A stretch of 64,000 nt of DNA from Lunularia cruciata (GCA_948567375.1 OX419756.1:41492333-41556332); one strand, 5' to 3'; positions 47,771 to 60,794 are shown, counted from the first letter of the stretch. The notes: generated from the letters alone by a model not told the origin. Translations and numbers: made by a program.

Positions 47771-50700
47771 ATCTTGCTCATAGAAAGTGGGTCTCATCTG
47801 GCATTTGTGCAAAGAAATAGGGATTCACTAAGTGCTTACTTGGATTCCATTGGGAAAATAGGGTTTTGCTTTGGTTTCAACTTTGGTTTTTTTATGAAGA
47901 TGTCAATTCTTGCTATCATGTAATGAGATTTTTGCAAGACATGTGTGTGTGTCATGTTTAATATTCCATGTATATCATAAATTTAATATAAATAAATAAA
48001 AAGAGCACATCACACAAGAAAGCACAAAGAAGAAAATTGATAAAAAAAGGTCATGAGTTAAACACAAGGCACATCAAATCAAAGAAACACAATCAAATGA
48101 AATATGCATATTTTCATGTGCATATAAAGTCATATATCATAAAGAATAAATTCATATAATCATGTAGTCTCCCTTGTAATATTGTCAATGTTATCCTCAC
48201 AAACAATGGATCTATCACCAATGAGAAGAGTGGAAATGGTATTGTGAGGAGGAGGAACCATGGAGTCCATAACTTCCAAATCTATATCCTCCATTTTTTG
48301 TGAGAGTTGCTCTTATATGATATGCTCTAATGCAACATCCATGCAACTAATGATAAGTCTTGTAACATATGATGGATTGTGTCTCCAAAGAATATCCCAC
48401 CCCCACCATGCATAGGAGGGCCTTGAAAAGTAGAGTCTAGATCCTCATAAGGATCCACACTATATTGTAGTAGATGACTAGAAATCCACTAGTCCATGAG
48501 AAACCCAATAGCATATCCCATATATACTCCAAATATATCAAGAGGAGCTATCAAGGAGTCACATGAGGATGGATGTGAATCAATCTTCTACACTAGTATA
48601 AAAGGGAGTAGAAAATGGAAGTTGAATATTACCATAGAGATGGTTCTTAAAATAAGGTAGGAATGCACTATCCATTATCAATATATCTTGCAAAGATAAA
48701 CCCATAGTTGTAAATGCACTATAAGGTCTATGGATGTAATCTTCATATTGATCCCTATACCATTCCATATCATCAAACATCCCTATGAGGTATGCATACA
48801 TGTGCAGCCTTAGGTAAGAAACCATGGCTCCACATATCTCTCAACAAATGCTCACAATCCTATCTTGTGCTATTGGTCCAGATGATAACCTCAAAATGAG
48901 TGACACAAAACTCCATGCAATCTCTAACTCTAGGACAAGGGATATATCTAAACGTACTCCTTGCTCTATAGGGGACCATCCACCCTACTTCACTAACAAA
49001 GACCATTGGCCAAAGAAACTACTACTATCCCACATGATATCTACCAGACAATTGATGTCAAAGACTAAAATCTTTTTCCACCTATCATGAGTATAAATCT
49101 AGTGAGGAGCAAACTCTCTAGTCTCACTCATCTTATGTCATGATATTGATAGTCTAGAAGCTCATATAGTCTAGAAAGTAGAAAGTCAATATGTGAGTCT
49201 CTTTCTTGTCTTCTCCTCTAGCCACTCAATCTCTTGAGGAGTATGGCTGAAACTGTGTGGAGATGCAAGATCATCTGAAAGTCAAGGTCTCCAAGTAATA
49301 ATTTCCATATCAAGTATCATCACAATAACTCTCCTCTAAGAATTCCATGCAAATGAATCTTTATCTACATCTCTATTGATTGCCACCCATGCTCTCATTG
49401 TTTGTTTCAATCCACTCATTGATCAAATCAAAATGGTATGTTTGAGTGACCTCATGCATAGCAAACTCTTTGGGTGATCATCTCAAAGGGTACTCACAAA
49501 ATAATGTAATTTTATCCTTATAAACCTCCTCTAAAGATGTGGTCACATGAGCTAACTTACCTAAAGATCTTGCTAATTGGGCTTGAGTACTCTCTAATCT
49601 CTCTTGTAGAGTTGGAATTCTTGGCAATAAGCAACAACCTACAACCTATAAGCCTCTATTGTTATCTATCACCTGGCCTCAAGGGTATCCTTTTTCCTCA
49701 TCAAATATACTCTATCTCCATTTGCTCCATCATATCAAGCATAAATGATCTCTCTCCTCTAAGAACTTGGTCTCTCTCATTTATGTCTCCCACAATGCAC
49801 TCTCTCTCCACAAGTGCACTCTCTCTACTCCAAGTCCTCCACAAAATGCTCTGTCTCAAAAAGAAATTTCTCTCTTAGTAGAGTTGGCCACTCTAGCAAT
49901 TGCAGCCAAAGGCTTACACTCTTGATGTGAGGAATTATTCCAGAGATAACTTTCAGCCCCCGCTAACTGAAAGTGTCCACATGAATGAAGGTACTAGAAT
50001 GAATTTTGAATAGAATCTATATCACTTGTTCTCAAGACTCTAGTACCATGGGTAGTGGTAGCCCTTAAACTACACTCTCTCTTTCTCTCTATGTTTTGAA
50101 GGAAATTAAAAATATTTGGGACCAATCCCACGTATGGTCATCTCTTATGATTCAAGGTAATCTCCTATCTCTCCAATAGATGGGACTCTATAGAGACAAG
50201 CTCCTCCATTCTAGGACATGCCTCACTCAACCCAGGCTCTTCTTCCCTCTCATGGACCTCATTCTCCCTTGCTCCCACAATGCTTTGATTGAGCTCTCCT
50301 CCTAACTCCTCACTTGAATACAAATGATGAGGAAGGAGGGTCATCCATGGGTGACCTCTAATGGGGTAATCAAGATTCCTCACCTCCTTTCTAGGTAACA
50401 TCAACATGTGTTTTTGTGCTCTCACTTCCTCTCATGATAGCAATAAGTTCCTCTAAACCATGTACATTGTAACCTATGCACTAATTATATTCACATTCAT
50501 ATCAATATCTTTGAAATATATACTATAACACCACCCATTCCATAACTCCATCATGTCATTTATTACATTGAAGGTACAAGGTACATAAAAAGAACATAGT
50601 TTTTTCAATACTTGTCTACTAATTGAATGCTCACTCACCTTCCTCATCATGACTCTTGCCTGCTCCATTTTGTTGCTCACAATATATGTCTGATTGTGAG

Positions 50701-51000
50701 GTATGGTATCATAGTCCACCTTTTCCTTGTCAATGAATCCATTCTCCATGAACACATGAATGAGGAATCGACCCACAAATTTCACCTTGTACTTATGTCC
50801 ATTGGACCTAAAAAGCTTCTTTTGCGATCTGTACACCAACAACCTGCAATCCCTAGATCTCTCTACATTCCACTTCACCATCAGTGCAAGATACCCATGC
50901 ACTACCTTTGGCCGATGTGTAGGGACAAGTAGAGCCTCCATCATTTGGAAAAATGGCCTCCAATGTGTAGTAAATGCATTGTCTTGTTGAGTACCTCCTC
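47771..51000 (-). pseudogene. Decayed minus-strand coding sequence of unknown repeat family, copy 1
   Basis: Minus-strand reading shows broken but protein-like stretches from about 50990 down to 48580. The best is 50944-50474 (156 codons), with VKWNVERSRDCRLLVYRSQK and FVGRFLIHVFMENGFIDKEK, followed by an acidic stretch (50425-50165). A second broken minus-strand region at 55.7-57.96 kb has a weakly similar start and the same general make-up. No polymerase, integrase or transposase motif is seen. It may be the structural gene of an unplaced element family; that is inference. Confidence 0.35.
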
Positions 51001-53012
51001 ATAGTATGATCCCACACAAGAAACCAATCCTACACCAAAAGGTATCGGATAGACCTCCTCCTCCCACTCCCAAGTGGCAATGCAAAGGTCTCTCTAATCA
51101 TATCAAGCATGAGAATGAAAGGATGACCACTAATAGTACCAGCATGTGTCACACCAACTTGCTAACTATATGCATGACCAAATCTGCAAACAACATACAA
51201 ACTTAAAATTTGACCAAATTTGCAAACAAAATACATTGAAGAGTTTAAGAAACCTTTCACAAAACAACTTTGCCTGGATTTTGCAAGAACTATTTTTCAC
51301 TTTTCAAAAGTCAAACTTATCATATTGCCTAGTTTTTGTCCAAACCAATGAGCTTGTGTATGGGTTTTGTTATTCAAACATGGGGTTTTAAGGTTTTGAC
51401 CATGGGAGAATTAGGTGTTATGGGGATTTTGTGAAAAATAGAGACAAAAAATCTTGCAATTCCAATATAATTACAGAATTTCAACTTGAAGTAAATGAAA
51501 TTGATGAATGCTTACATGTGGGCATGGGTAATGTAGTCCAATAGCAACTTTTAATCATAATGAATCCAAGTCTATTTCTTGAATTGTTTGCATTGATTGT
51601 GAAATGTGATTTTGATCCAACCGAGCTCACTTGATGAATGTCATGTTATCAACAATGGAACCATGGTTTCCAATCAACCAACTATACTCTTAGAAATCTT
51701 CCATGTTGGGCATATCCAACATCCTCTCATACTCAAAACGTTGACCCTATGTACACTAAATGTGGGTCGGGACCTCCTCTCCTTCCCTTGTCATATCACT
51801 CTGCTAATGTGAGTTGTGTCAGGTCTTCACCTTCCCTCTTCTCCCTCTCTTGGCATGTCCTCTCTTGCAAAAATCCTCTTGCAAAAATTTGTAGGCACCT
51901 TTGTGTTTACCTCTCTTTGCTCTCCTTTTCCCTCCACCCCCAATTTTTTATTATTGTTTGTCACTTGTCCTTTTCCCAATTTTTTGGGTTTTTTTGGGTT
52001 TTTGTCACCTCTCTCCTCTTTTTCTCTCTCCAATTTTTGTTATGCTCTCCTTTTTCCCCCCATTTTGAGCATGGGTCTATCAAGCTAAAATCTTTGTCTC
52101 AAAGAGTATTCTTTTCTGCTTCTTCTCCTCCCAAATTTTGATTATGGGTTTATGAAGAGGAATTCCTCTCTACTTCTTCTCTTCCTGATTTTTAATTATA
52201 GGTATGTCACAAGGTTATTATGCAAACTCTCTCATTTTATACATTTCTCATCAAATTTCTATAATTCCATTTCCTAAAAAATTGCATGACTCAAGCCTCT
52301 TTTAGAGATTTCTCACATAAAAAAACTCCATTTCTTGAACAAAAATATTTCATTTCCCAAAAGAAAATCATGCAATTCTCACTAAACAAACTCTATTTCC
52401 CAAACAAACAAACAAATTACACAACCCAAGCATCTTTCTATTGGAACAAATGTGAATCAACATTGGTAACTAAATCTTAAAGGAGGAAAGAGTCATTTTG
52501 ATGATGACTCTTGACTCTTCATGCAACGACATTGTTCTCATTCAATAAACCACCTTTCTACTTAGTGAAACTAGACACCTTCTCATTCATACAACAACAT
52601 CACAATGATCTATAATTCTCATACTCATTCAAAAGTTCACCTTTCCACTCAAGGTCAAACACCCTCTCCTTCATAGTGATCCATTATTCTCATATAGTGA
52701 TCTTACATCACAATGATCCATCATTCTCGTATAGGGACATCATCTAATGGTCCATAATTTTCATACATATAGCAACATCATATTTGGAATTCATCAACAT
52801 CATCTCTAAATCATTGTGGGGAAATCATCATTTTTTTATAATTGCTTACAATCCATTAATATTATTTGGAGTTCAAAAATACTCCAATTCTATTAAACAA
52901 GAGATAGGTATTCAACATTGATAATCTTCTCTCTTCTCTCTTCTCTAATCTGGATTTTTCCTAGAGGTGAAAGGAGGTAGTTTACCTCCCCTTCTTCATC
53001 TAGTAACTCCTA
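51001..53012. other. AT-rich stretch with pyrimidine runs, no gene
   Basis: The plus-strand frame at 51638-52141 runs through T/C-rich low-complexity DNA (TCTCTCC, CCTTTTTCCC) and is not protein-like. Nothing else is recognised. Confidence 0.45.
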
Positions 53013-53249
53013 CATGTCTCTTTTGTTAATAAGAAAATTGTGCAAGATAATACAAGCACTTATCGATCATAATAGATACCAATTCCTATACTTTTTACTT
53101 TTTAAATGTACCCTTAATTCATGTAATGAATTTCATCTGCCTTATATTCATTACATTTGAAAAGTTAAAAGTATAGGAATTGATATCTATTATGATGGAT
53201 AAGTGCTTGTATTATTTTGCCCAATTTTCTTATTAACAAAAGAGACATG
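53013..53249. mobile_element. Foldback (near-palindromic) element, 98-bp arms
   Basis: The arms 53013-53110 and 53152-53249 are reverse complements with about six mismatches in 98 bases and a 41-base loop. The tips read CATGTCTCTTTTGTTAATAA. Such structures fit foldback-type non-autonomous DNA elements or an inverted duplication. A transcript would fold into a long hairpin able to give small RNAs. Confidence 0.85.
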
Positions 53250-53513
53250 AATGTAATAAAATAAAATTATATAAAAAATAAACAACTTACCACTCATCAC
53301 AACTCAAGGTAAAATGTAATAAAAGCATTTAACTTACCACTTGTAAAATATATAATGCATCTCATGTTCTCATGTACCACTTGTCCATTGGTGGAATAAG
53401 ACCCTTTTTTTGTTGAAGTTTCCCTATCAATTTTGGTCTTTGTGCTAGAGGAACAATGTCCCATCCACTAGCCCTACACCTCTTGTGAATCCTTTCAACC
53501 CAAATACCTTTGA

Positions 53514-53517
<4 letters not shown>

Positions 53518-53604
<87 letters not shown>
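53518..53604. repeat. (TC)n microsatellite, about 43 units
   Basis: An uninterrupted TC tract of nearly 90 bases. It could form triplex DNA and is a likely site of length errors in assembly. Confidence 0.97.
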
Positions 53605-53610
<6 letters not shown>

Positions 53611-53624
53611 TCCATATTAGATCA

Positions 53625-54160
53625 AATGGCGGTGATAACTTTGTGGTGAATCTCATAATGGATCATGAGCTAATACCCCATAAATTTATCCCTCTTGCTA
53701 TATAGGCTCTGATCCTGTTATGACCAAATTGGTCAATAGCCACAACAAGTTGGATTCAAGGGGGGGTTTTCTTCCTTCCCAACTTACTCTTCCAAAAAAT
53801 CTTTTGATCTTTGATGAGTTCCAACAAAGTATAAAAACAATTCACATCTATCCGCAATAATTGTTTAAGAAAAATGGATCTAAATTTATGAAATTGAGAT
53901 AACTCTTTGGTGAATTTTGTAGTGGATCATGAGTTAATAACCCACAAATTTATCCCTCTTGCTATACAGCCTCTGATCTTGTATGGCCAAATTGGTCAAG
54001 GGCTACAACAACTTGGATCCAAGGGGGTTTGCTTCCTTTCCAACTTACTCTTCCAAAGAACCTCATGATCTTTGATGAAAGTATAAAAATAATTCATATC
54101 CATCTGCATCAATTGTTTAAAAATATATATAAATTTATGAAATTGAGAAACAATTTATGG
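53625..54160 (-). mobile_element. Tandemly duplicated fragment, possibly of a PIF/Harbinger-like transposase
   Basis: Two copies of about 260 bp (offset 263; for example GGATCATGAG at 53660 and 53923) share TTTATCCCTCTTGCTATA and TTCCAACTTACTCTTCCAAA. The minus-strand translation gives QLLRIDVNCFYTLLELIKDQ and SKLGRKKTPLESNLLWLLTN, which resembles the N-terminal part of PIF/Harbinger transposases (xRxxxxxFxxLxxLI, then a basic spacer and PxExxLxxxLxxL). Both copies are interrupted. The duplication is certain; the transposase assignment is weak. Confidence 0.45.
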
Positions 54161-55649
54161 TTGCAACCCATTCTATTTTTGTCTACCAAACATTATGAGA
54201 GTATGTAGAGTCCCACCACCTTAATAGACATTTTTTTCCCTTCTAAGGAGTTTTCTATATCCCATCCTTCCTTGTACTAAAATCCATCATTGTCCATGTC
54301 AAGCTCACCTTGTCCTTCCCTATCTAAGTAGAGTTCACATGGCCACTTTGCAACTTGCAAACACATACATTGCTTAATTTTTGTTCAACTCTTATTGGGT
54401 ACTGATGCAAGGCATGTTGATAGACTAACCAAACTTATCTTTTCTCATCTCTTATCTCTCAAAATTGGACCCCATGTTCATGCAAAACTCTCAATTCTTA
54501 TCTCTCAAAATCTGACCCCGTTTTTGATAGCTTAGTATCTATAGACTTATAGTATAATCAATAAGACAAGTTTTTTTCCATGAGGATACTATTTGGAAAT
54601 ACATAAGAATGAAGCCACACACACTTTTCACCAAATCTTAATTGATTTATTGTTTCTTATTTAACTTCTTGGGTAACATCATCCTTTATGGGAACACTAC
54701 AACAAAAGAAAATCCAAAAAAATCACTTTCACTCTAAGATCTAGCTAGGATTGCTCCTAAAGGTGATGGTTTGTCCAACTCCAAGTGCCATTCCATTCTA
54801 ACGATGCACTGCTTGCAAGTGTGTTCTACACTTCCTAGAATGTACAACTTGTAGGATTGAACTTCTTTCTAATCCTTGTCTAAACTTTTTAATTCCATGG
54901 TATTGCTAGTGCGGTGAGTTTCCCAACCACTCATTGCACAAGTTCACTTCTTCAATCATTCAATGCACACCTTGGTTAGTGGCAATTACACATTTGGCAC
55001 TAAGCATTGAAGACCTAATGTGGTGAGCTCTAGGATTGCTCCTAGAGGTGAGGAATCAACTCTACTCTTGCCTAGATATTGAGCAACATACAAAATGAAG
55101 GACACATAACTTGCAAAGGAGTAGTCTCACTCTATATTGGTAATCAAAGTCTGCATTACATTAAAGAACAAACACAAGTACCAGTGGCACTTAGCTTTAT
55201 ATACAAACTTGGCTTTGAGCAGAAGGGATTAGAATCCCAAGTGAATTGTAAAAAATCCTTATCTAAGCTATCAATAATTGATTGTACTATCCTAACACTA
55301 TCTTATCCTAATCATCTATAGAATGATTAGGCTTCTACACGTGTCAACAAAGACATTAGACCTCACATGTTCTATTTTTAGTGTACAACTCCTAGGTACC
55401 TATACAAACTCAAGTCATGTATAAACCTCGTGACACTCTTCCACAAGTATATATAATTCTGAGTGCACTTGTCCTCAACTCTATACAACTCTGAGTGCCA
55501 CTTAACTCTGGAGGCACTCTTCTAAAATATATATACAATGATGAGTGCAAACATAACTGGCCTACTCAAAGTGCTCAACTATTGCACAACTCTAAGTATC
55601 TAATCCTTACTGAAGAATGCATGTCTTACTGAAGGACTTCCTCTTGGGG
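54161..55649. other. AT-rich repeat DNA, no gene
   Basis: Short phrases such as GAGTGCCAC and ACTCTAAGTACT recur here and again at 58.8-59.6 kb, suggesting one larger repeat on both sides of the solo LTR. The 80-codon frame at 55079-55321 is unrecognised. Confidence 0.4.
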
Positions 55650-57965
55650 GAGTGCCTTGGACATGAACTATTGAGAGTGAAGGACTTTGTTCACCTCTTA
55701 GGTATCTAATGAGTTGGTCTGCTTGGGCTTGATACCTAGCCACCTTTAACAAGAAGGTCTAGCACACTTCATTGAACTTCTTGTCTGAATGCTCGTTCAA
55801 GTGCAAGGATAGGTTGTTCATGTGTTCCTCCTCATAGGCCTGATTTGGTAAGTGCTAGACCTACAACTTCAATTCATGGTGTTTGGTACTCAAGGCACAC
55901 ATTCCTCCTTCTTATTTTAGCATCTTCATGAATAGGGTATGGGTCTCCTCTAGTTGGCACAATGTCTTCAGCTAGTCTTCTTCTCTTTGCTTTGACTACC
56001 TTCTCTATTTGGCCTTCTGATCTTCCAATACTTGGAGGCTTTTTTCATGCTTAATTCTCTCATCCTTGCCTCCTTGGTGAGACGCTCCAATTGCACTAAT
56101 ACTTCCTTCTAATACTTGTGCATATGCAACTCCAATGCTACTACATGGTCATGTTTCTCCTTCAAAGCTCTCCAAGTTTCTCCTTCAAAGCCCTCCTTCT
56201 CCACCTCTTGGCACTTGCTACAAAGTTGGTCTTCAGCTTCATTCTTGAACTAGTTGAACTCAAAGTGGAATGCCTTCCATTCCCCTTTGAACCTCCGGGT
56301 CATTGATGCATGATGATCTTGCTTTTTTTCTATAGTGGCACTTCTCTTCTTCTCTTCTTCTCCTCGTGGTTCTCTTGCACCAAGGCACTTAACTTCAAAG
56401 CCTCTACCTTGTATAGGTCTTTGGCCTTTGCTGCCTCTTCCTTCACCAGGTCTTCTCTTGCCTTCCAAGTGTAGGCCTACTTGTACATTGCCTTGATCAA
56501 CATGGTGTAGTCATTGCACTCACCACATCATGGCACTTGACTTGGTATTAAGGTAGCAACATCTCCAACAATTGCAGTCTTGTGCCCATCAAGTGGATGA
56601 TGAAGCTCAAGCCTTCCTACACATGCACCAACTTGGAACTTCTGGGTGCCTCTTGCACTTTGATCTGCACTTCAAGTGAAACCTCAAGAAGATCAGCTAT
56701 AATGTTGATCTCCTCTTCTTCTTTGGCATTGTTTGGGATTTGATCCTCTTCCTATGTGCAATCCTTGGCTCCCTCTTCTCTTTTCGGCCAAAGTTCTTGG
56801 TCCTTTGGCACTCAGCCTGATCATGCATCTCTACTATGGCTTCTTCTTCTTTCACATTTGGACTCAATGGTGCCTGCTAGGACACTGTTGCTTCTTCCAC
56901 AATGTGCTCTTCTCCATCTGTAGGAGCTTCATCCACGTCATGGTCCTATACTTGGGGAGCAAATTAGGCATCTTCCCATGTTTCTTCTCCTTCTTTGTTG
57001 TCTCTTGAGGCATAGATTGATCCTTGCAAATTGAAGGATCCTTGTTCCTCTTTGTCTTTATCTTCATCTACCTCAATGTCGTTGGCTTCATCTTTTGAAG
57101 AGGACACTTCAACAATTTGGGCACTTGCCTTTGACTTCTTGGCTAGTGGAAGTGGTTTCTTCTTTAGAGTGGTGTTCTTCCTCTTTGGACCCTTGGGCAA
57201 GGCCAAATCTTCATTTACAAACACAAATTAAGATGTCTCCGCAAACTAAGCATCTGCCAATAGATACTTGGCAATTTATGTAGGTCCTTCAAGTTGCACT
57301 TCAAAATAATCTACATGATGAGAATGCGTAAGGAACCTCTTCCTTTTTTCTTTTTTTAGAAGATTTTTCCTCATGTAGTCGTGCATTGCACAAGGAGCAA
57401 TATAAGTGGCTCCTCCTTTGTTTTCAAAGTCTTGGTGCATGAGCTTGCACTACTTGTCAAAAAGTTTACCCCAATCTACAAGCTCTCTTGCATACATATA
57501 CTCAAATAATATTACTTGGTCATTGGTTAAGTAGGTGGTTTTTTTTGTTTGAAAAGCTTCTTAACTACTTCTACAATAGCACTTCAAGCATAGTCCTTGT
57601 AGTTGGCTACACTCCATCTATTGTTCTTGGCGCACTTACTATTAAAGTGGCTCTTGACTTCAAGGGTTAGCTCCTCATTTGCAAATTTATTGTCTATTGT
57701 CATGGCTCCAGGAATCCCAACATAAGGACCAAGTACCATTTGCCAATGGTCCTTTGTCCAATTCAATGGGTACCTTGCATTTCCCTTGAAGTTTCTCTCT
57801 CACCTCTCATCTCATGGATCATATGGAAGTCAAGCAACTCCCAATTCCAAAATAGGAGGCCCAAGTGCTTACTTCTAATTACATCCATCTTGCAATATAC
57901 TGCCCATTTTTTCACAATAGGGGATCTAAGGATGGCCTCAAATGCCTTCTTGTAAGTCTTAGCAG
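55650..57965 (-). pseudogene. Decayed minus-strand coding sequence of unknown repeat family, copy 2
   Basis: Read on the minus strand from 57960, broken but protein-like stretches run for about 2.2 kb. They start FEAILRSPIVKKWAVYCKMD, then WTKDHWQMVLGPYVGIPGAM, then a lysine/acid-rich low-complexity part (57224-56964), then coiled-coil-like charged helix (VVALELHMHKYWKEVLVQLE). The layout (globular start, acidic linker, coiled coil) suggests a structural protein, but no known family is recognised. It is broken several times. The family-A solo LTR lies directly upstream. Confidence 0.4.
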
Positions 57966-58745
57966 TGTAATACTCTCATAACAAGAGAACTATTCAAGAG
58001 AAATACAACAGAGAAAACACAAATTTCACCCTCAATCCTTCGAAGCCCCAAAGGAGCACCTTCTCTTTATTAAATAGCCAAGGAGGATCTCCTCGAATGA
58101 AGCTCCACCATAGGATTAGATACATGGATAGGTGACCTTTCAGCAAGCTCCACTCTTAGATTACTTGCTTGGATGGGTGACATGTCAGTCCTGGTCCCAT
58201 CTGGTTGGTCAAATAAGCTTTGACCGGAGGGAATCTTTTAAGGAATCTTCCTATAGGAATCTCAAAATCACATGGGTGAGGTACCATTGGAAGGCTCTTG
58301 CTGAAATAAACCAAGGGGGAGGGAAGGCCAACCTTTCTTCCATTCGGAGAGGGAATCATCATATGTTTGAGACCTAATTCATTTGTTTAGGCCTCCAAAA
58401 TTGCCTCTAAAGTTTTCAGGCCTATTTTGGCTTTTGCCCTATTAGTAGAAGTGCTCTTTTGGTGATACCTCTATCTGATCTACATCCTCCATTATGTGTA
58501 ACATCCTTCTAGATGTTACCACTCCCAATTTCACCTCTAGATCATATGATCATATCATCTAGATCATATCTATTGATTCTAAAGTTTCCAAGCATGTTTT
58601 GGTTTCTGGCCTATTAGTAGAAGTACTCTTTTGGTGATACCTCTAGCTTATCTACTTTTTCCATCATGTATAACATCCTTCAAGATGTTATACATTCCAA
58701 ACCAAATTTCATCTCTAGATCATCTATCTAGTTATTGGTATTACA
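57966..58745 (-). mobile_element. Solo LTR, family A, reverse orientation, with internal duplication
   Basis: The complement starts TGTAATACC (58745) and ends GTATTACA (57966), and is homologous to 39323-39895 across its length. Flanking AGCAG (57961-57965) and AGGAG (58746-58750) fit a 5-bp target duplication with one mismatch. It is about 200 bp longer than the first copy because a segment of about 180 bp, with TATTAGTAGAAGTGCTCTTT and CTCTTTTGGTGATACCTCTA, is present twice (about 58405-58735). Confidence 0.82.
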
Positions 58746-60477
58746 AGGAGTGACTACCATGGTTCTTGCACACAAAAGGCTACTACAAGCTACTGATCTA
58801 CTACATCAAGTGCCTCACTTCACTCTGAGTACTTGAGACCGTATTGAGTGCCACTCTCAAAAATTGACTCTAAGTACTCACTTGTTCATGAAAATTTGCA
58901 TGACACTACTATGTCAGCTAAGTAGATAGATTTATTTGCAAAAAGTTCCATTGTAGGCCAAGCACTTAATATATATATCCAGATCCAGGTCATTCCTCTA
59001 CACTCTGATGGTTACAAAGTAGGTAGGCACTTGCCGTTATGTACCCTAAGCCTCTACATGTCATCCTCGGTGTCACTCTCCCACGTGCCAAAACCATTTG
59101 CCAACCACTTTCTCTTGCACACTTGCCTCCCAAGTGCCAATGGTTATCTTGTAGGTAACGGTCCTTGGCAGCGAGTGCTGTTGGCGGCAAGTTCAAATTG
59201 CAGTGGCACTTCTGTCCAAGTGCCAAGGTAGCATTTGGCACTCAAGCATGTACATCTCACCTATCGGCACTCTAAATGTTGCATCTCTTGCAAACACTCC
59301 AAATGATACCTCAACACTCCGAGTGTTGTTCCATCCTCATGCATGTGGGGCCATTCTACACCTCTCTAAGTGCTTCTTATCTCCTTCATTGCACCACTTT
59401 GTTTGCCACCTTGATACTAAGCCATGGAACTCATTCTTCTTGCCAACATTTGAGATTATCCTATATCACTCCAAGTGTTAAACATCCTACAGTACTCAAG
59501 ATTATCTTAAGTCACTCCGAGTGCTTCTCACGTCCTAGCTTGCTAGGATCAGTCCTCCTCTCCATTTGAGGTACTTCTCCAAGTAATTCAATCATTCTCA
59601 ATGGTTCTCCAAAACTTAGGATTGATATGATCAACAAAAGCAAATTTTGAAGAAATAAGAGCACCACAATGTGTTCAAGCGAAACTTTGCACTCACTTTT
59701 GTGCCTTGTGCTTGTTGTATTTTCTATCATTACCAATGTACTCCTTGGTAGACTAGACTGCACGACCTCAAAAAATATATTTCTCAACAGAATATTCTCT
59801 TCTTGCATAAAATTCTTTTACCCACTATCCTCGGCCAAGCATCAAAACACTAATTTCTCAACCCATTATTCTCCTATGAAAGTTTTGCCCCACTATTCTT
59901 TGCCCATGCATCAATTTCTCTTCTCTCCTATATTCTCTTCTCTCAACACTTGTGTGCACGATTTGCATAAATGTCCCACAAAAATCTTCTCTCCACGAGC
60001 AAAGGTCTACTCCAAAGATATGCATCAATTTATTTCTCTTCTCCAAGACAAAGCTCTTATCAAAAGATATGTATAAATTTTTCATCTCACAATTCTCTTC
60101 TTCTCCTAGGAAGGTAAAGTTCCCCTATTTGCATTTAGTTAAAATGCCACATCTCAAACCCACTCCCACAGTCTTGAGAATATAGACATCTTTTCAATTT
60201 TGGTATCCTTGGGTTAATGTTGCTTTTCCTTTCAATTTCAAATCAATCTTACTCTAATTCATTTGTCAATATAATAATTAAAAGAATTAATATTTATGGG
60301 AGCACATGTCACTAGTTGCCATTTTAGGTCCCGGTGACCACCCATAAAATTTCCAAGTACCCCTTCCCCCACCCATAAATTTATGCAAATTTTTTAAGGG
60401 GAATGAAAGTCCTATTTGTAAACTCCCAATGACAATTGTAACCCGTAATATATTTATGGGTTACCATTTTCAATGAA
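58746..60477. other. AT-rich repeat DNA, no gene
   Basis: Phrases built on AAGTGCCA and CACTCCAAGTGTT recur, as at 55 kb. No polymerase, transposase or host gene family is recognised. Pyrimidine-rich frames at 59669-60076 are not protein-like. Confidence 0.4.
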
Positions 60478-60720
60478 TATGTTACAGGGTGGGTCATTGC
60501 CCATAGCATCTTAGAGTAACCCTGCACACTACCCGTAAAGAATTTTATGAAAAACTATAAAAATATGTATAGAGACCTCTGCGGTTCCGAATAGGCACTA
60601 TTTGAAACGCCCTAAACGCCCTACTGTGTCAGCAACCGTCTCAATGTAGACATTCCATTTGCTAAGTATCTAGCAACTGTTCGACATCAACTTTTAACTC
60701 AGGAATCGTTTGCCCTGTAT
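60478..60720. repeat. Dispersed repeat, copy 2
   Basis: Same order of blocks as 37135-37345 (GAGACCTCTGCGGTTCC, GGCACTATTTGAAACGCCC, CAACCGTCTCAATGTAGACA), same strand, somewhat longer. It marks the right edge of the AT-rich block; beyond it composition becomes gene-like. Confidence 0.8.
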
Positions 60721-60794
60721 GTGGGTTTAGATATTTCTGGCCTCAACGTTTCCGACTGTACTCATATGTTGTCTGGTTCGTAATCTCTTCCCGG

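Noticed and set aside
51638-52141. 167-codon plus-strand frame
   Set aside because: It lies in T/C-rich low-complexity DNA and shows no protein-like pattern.
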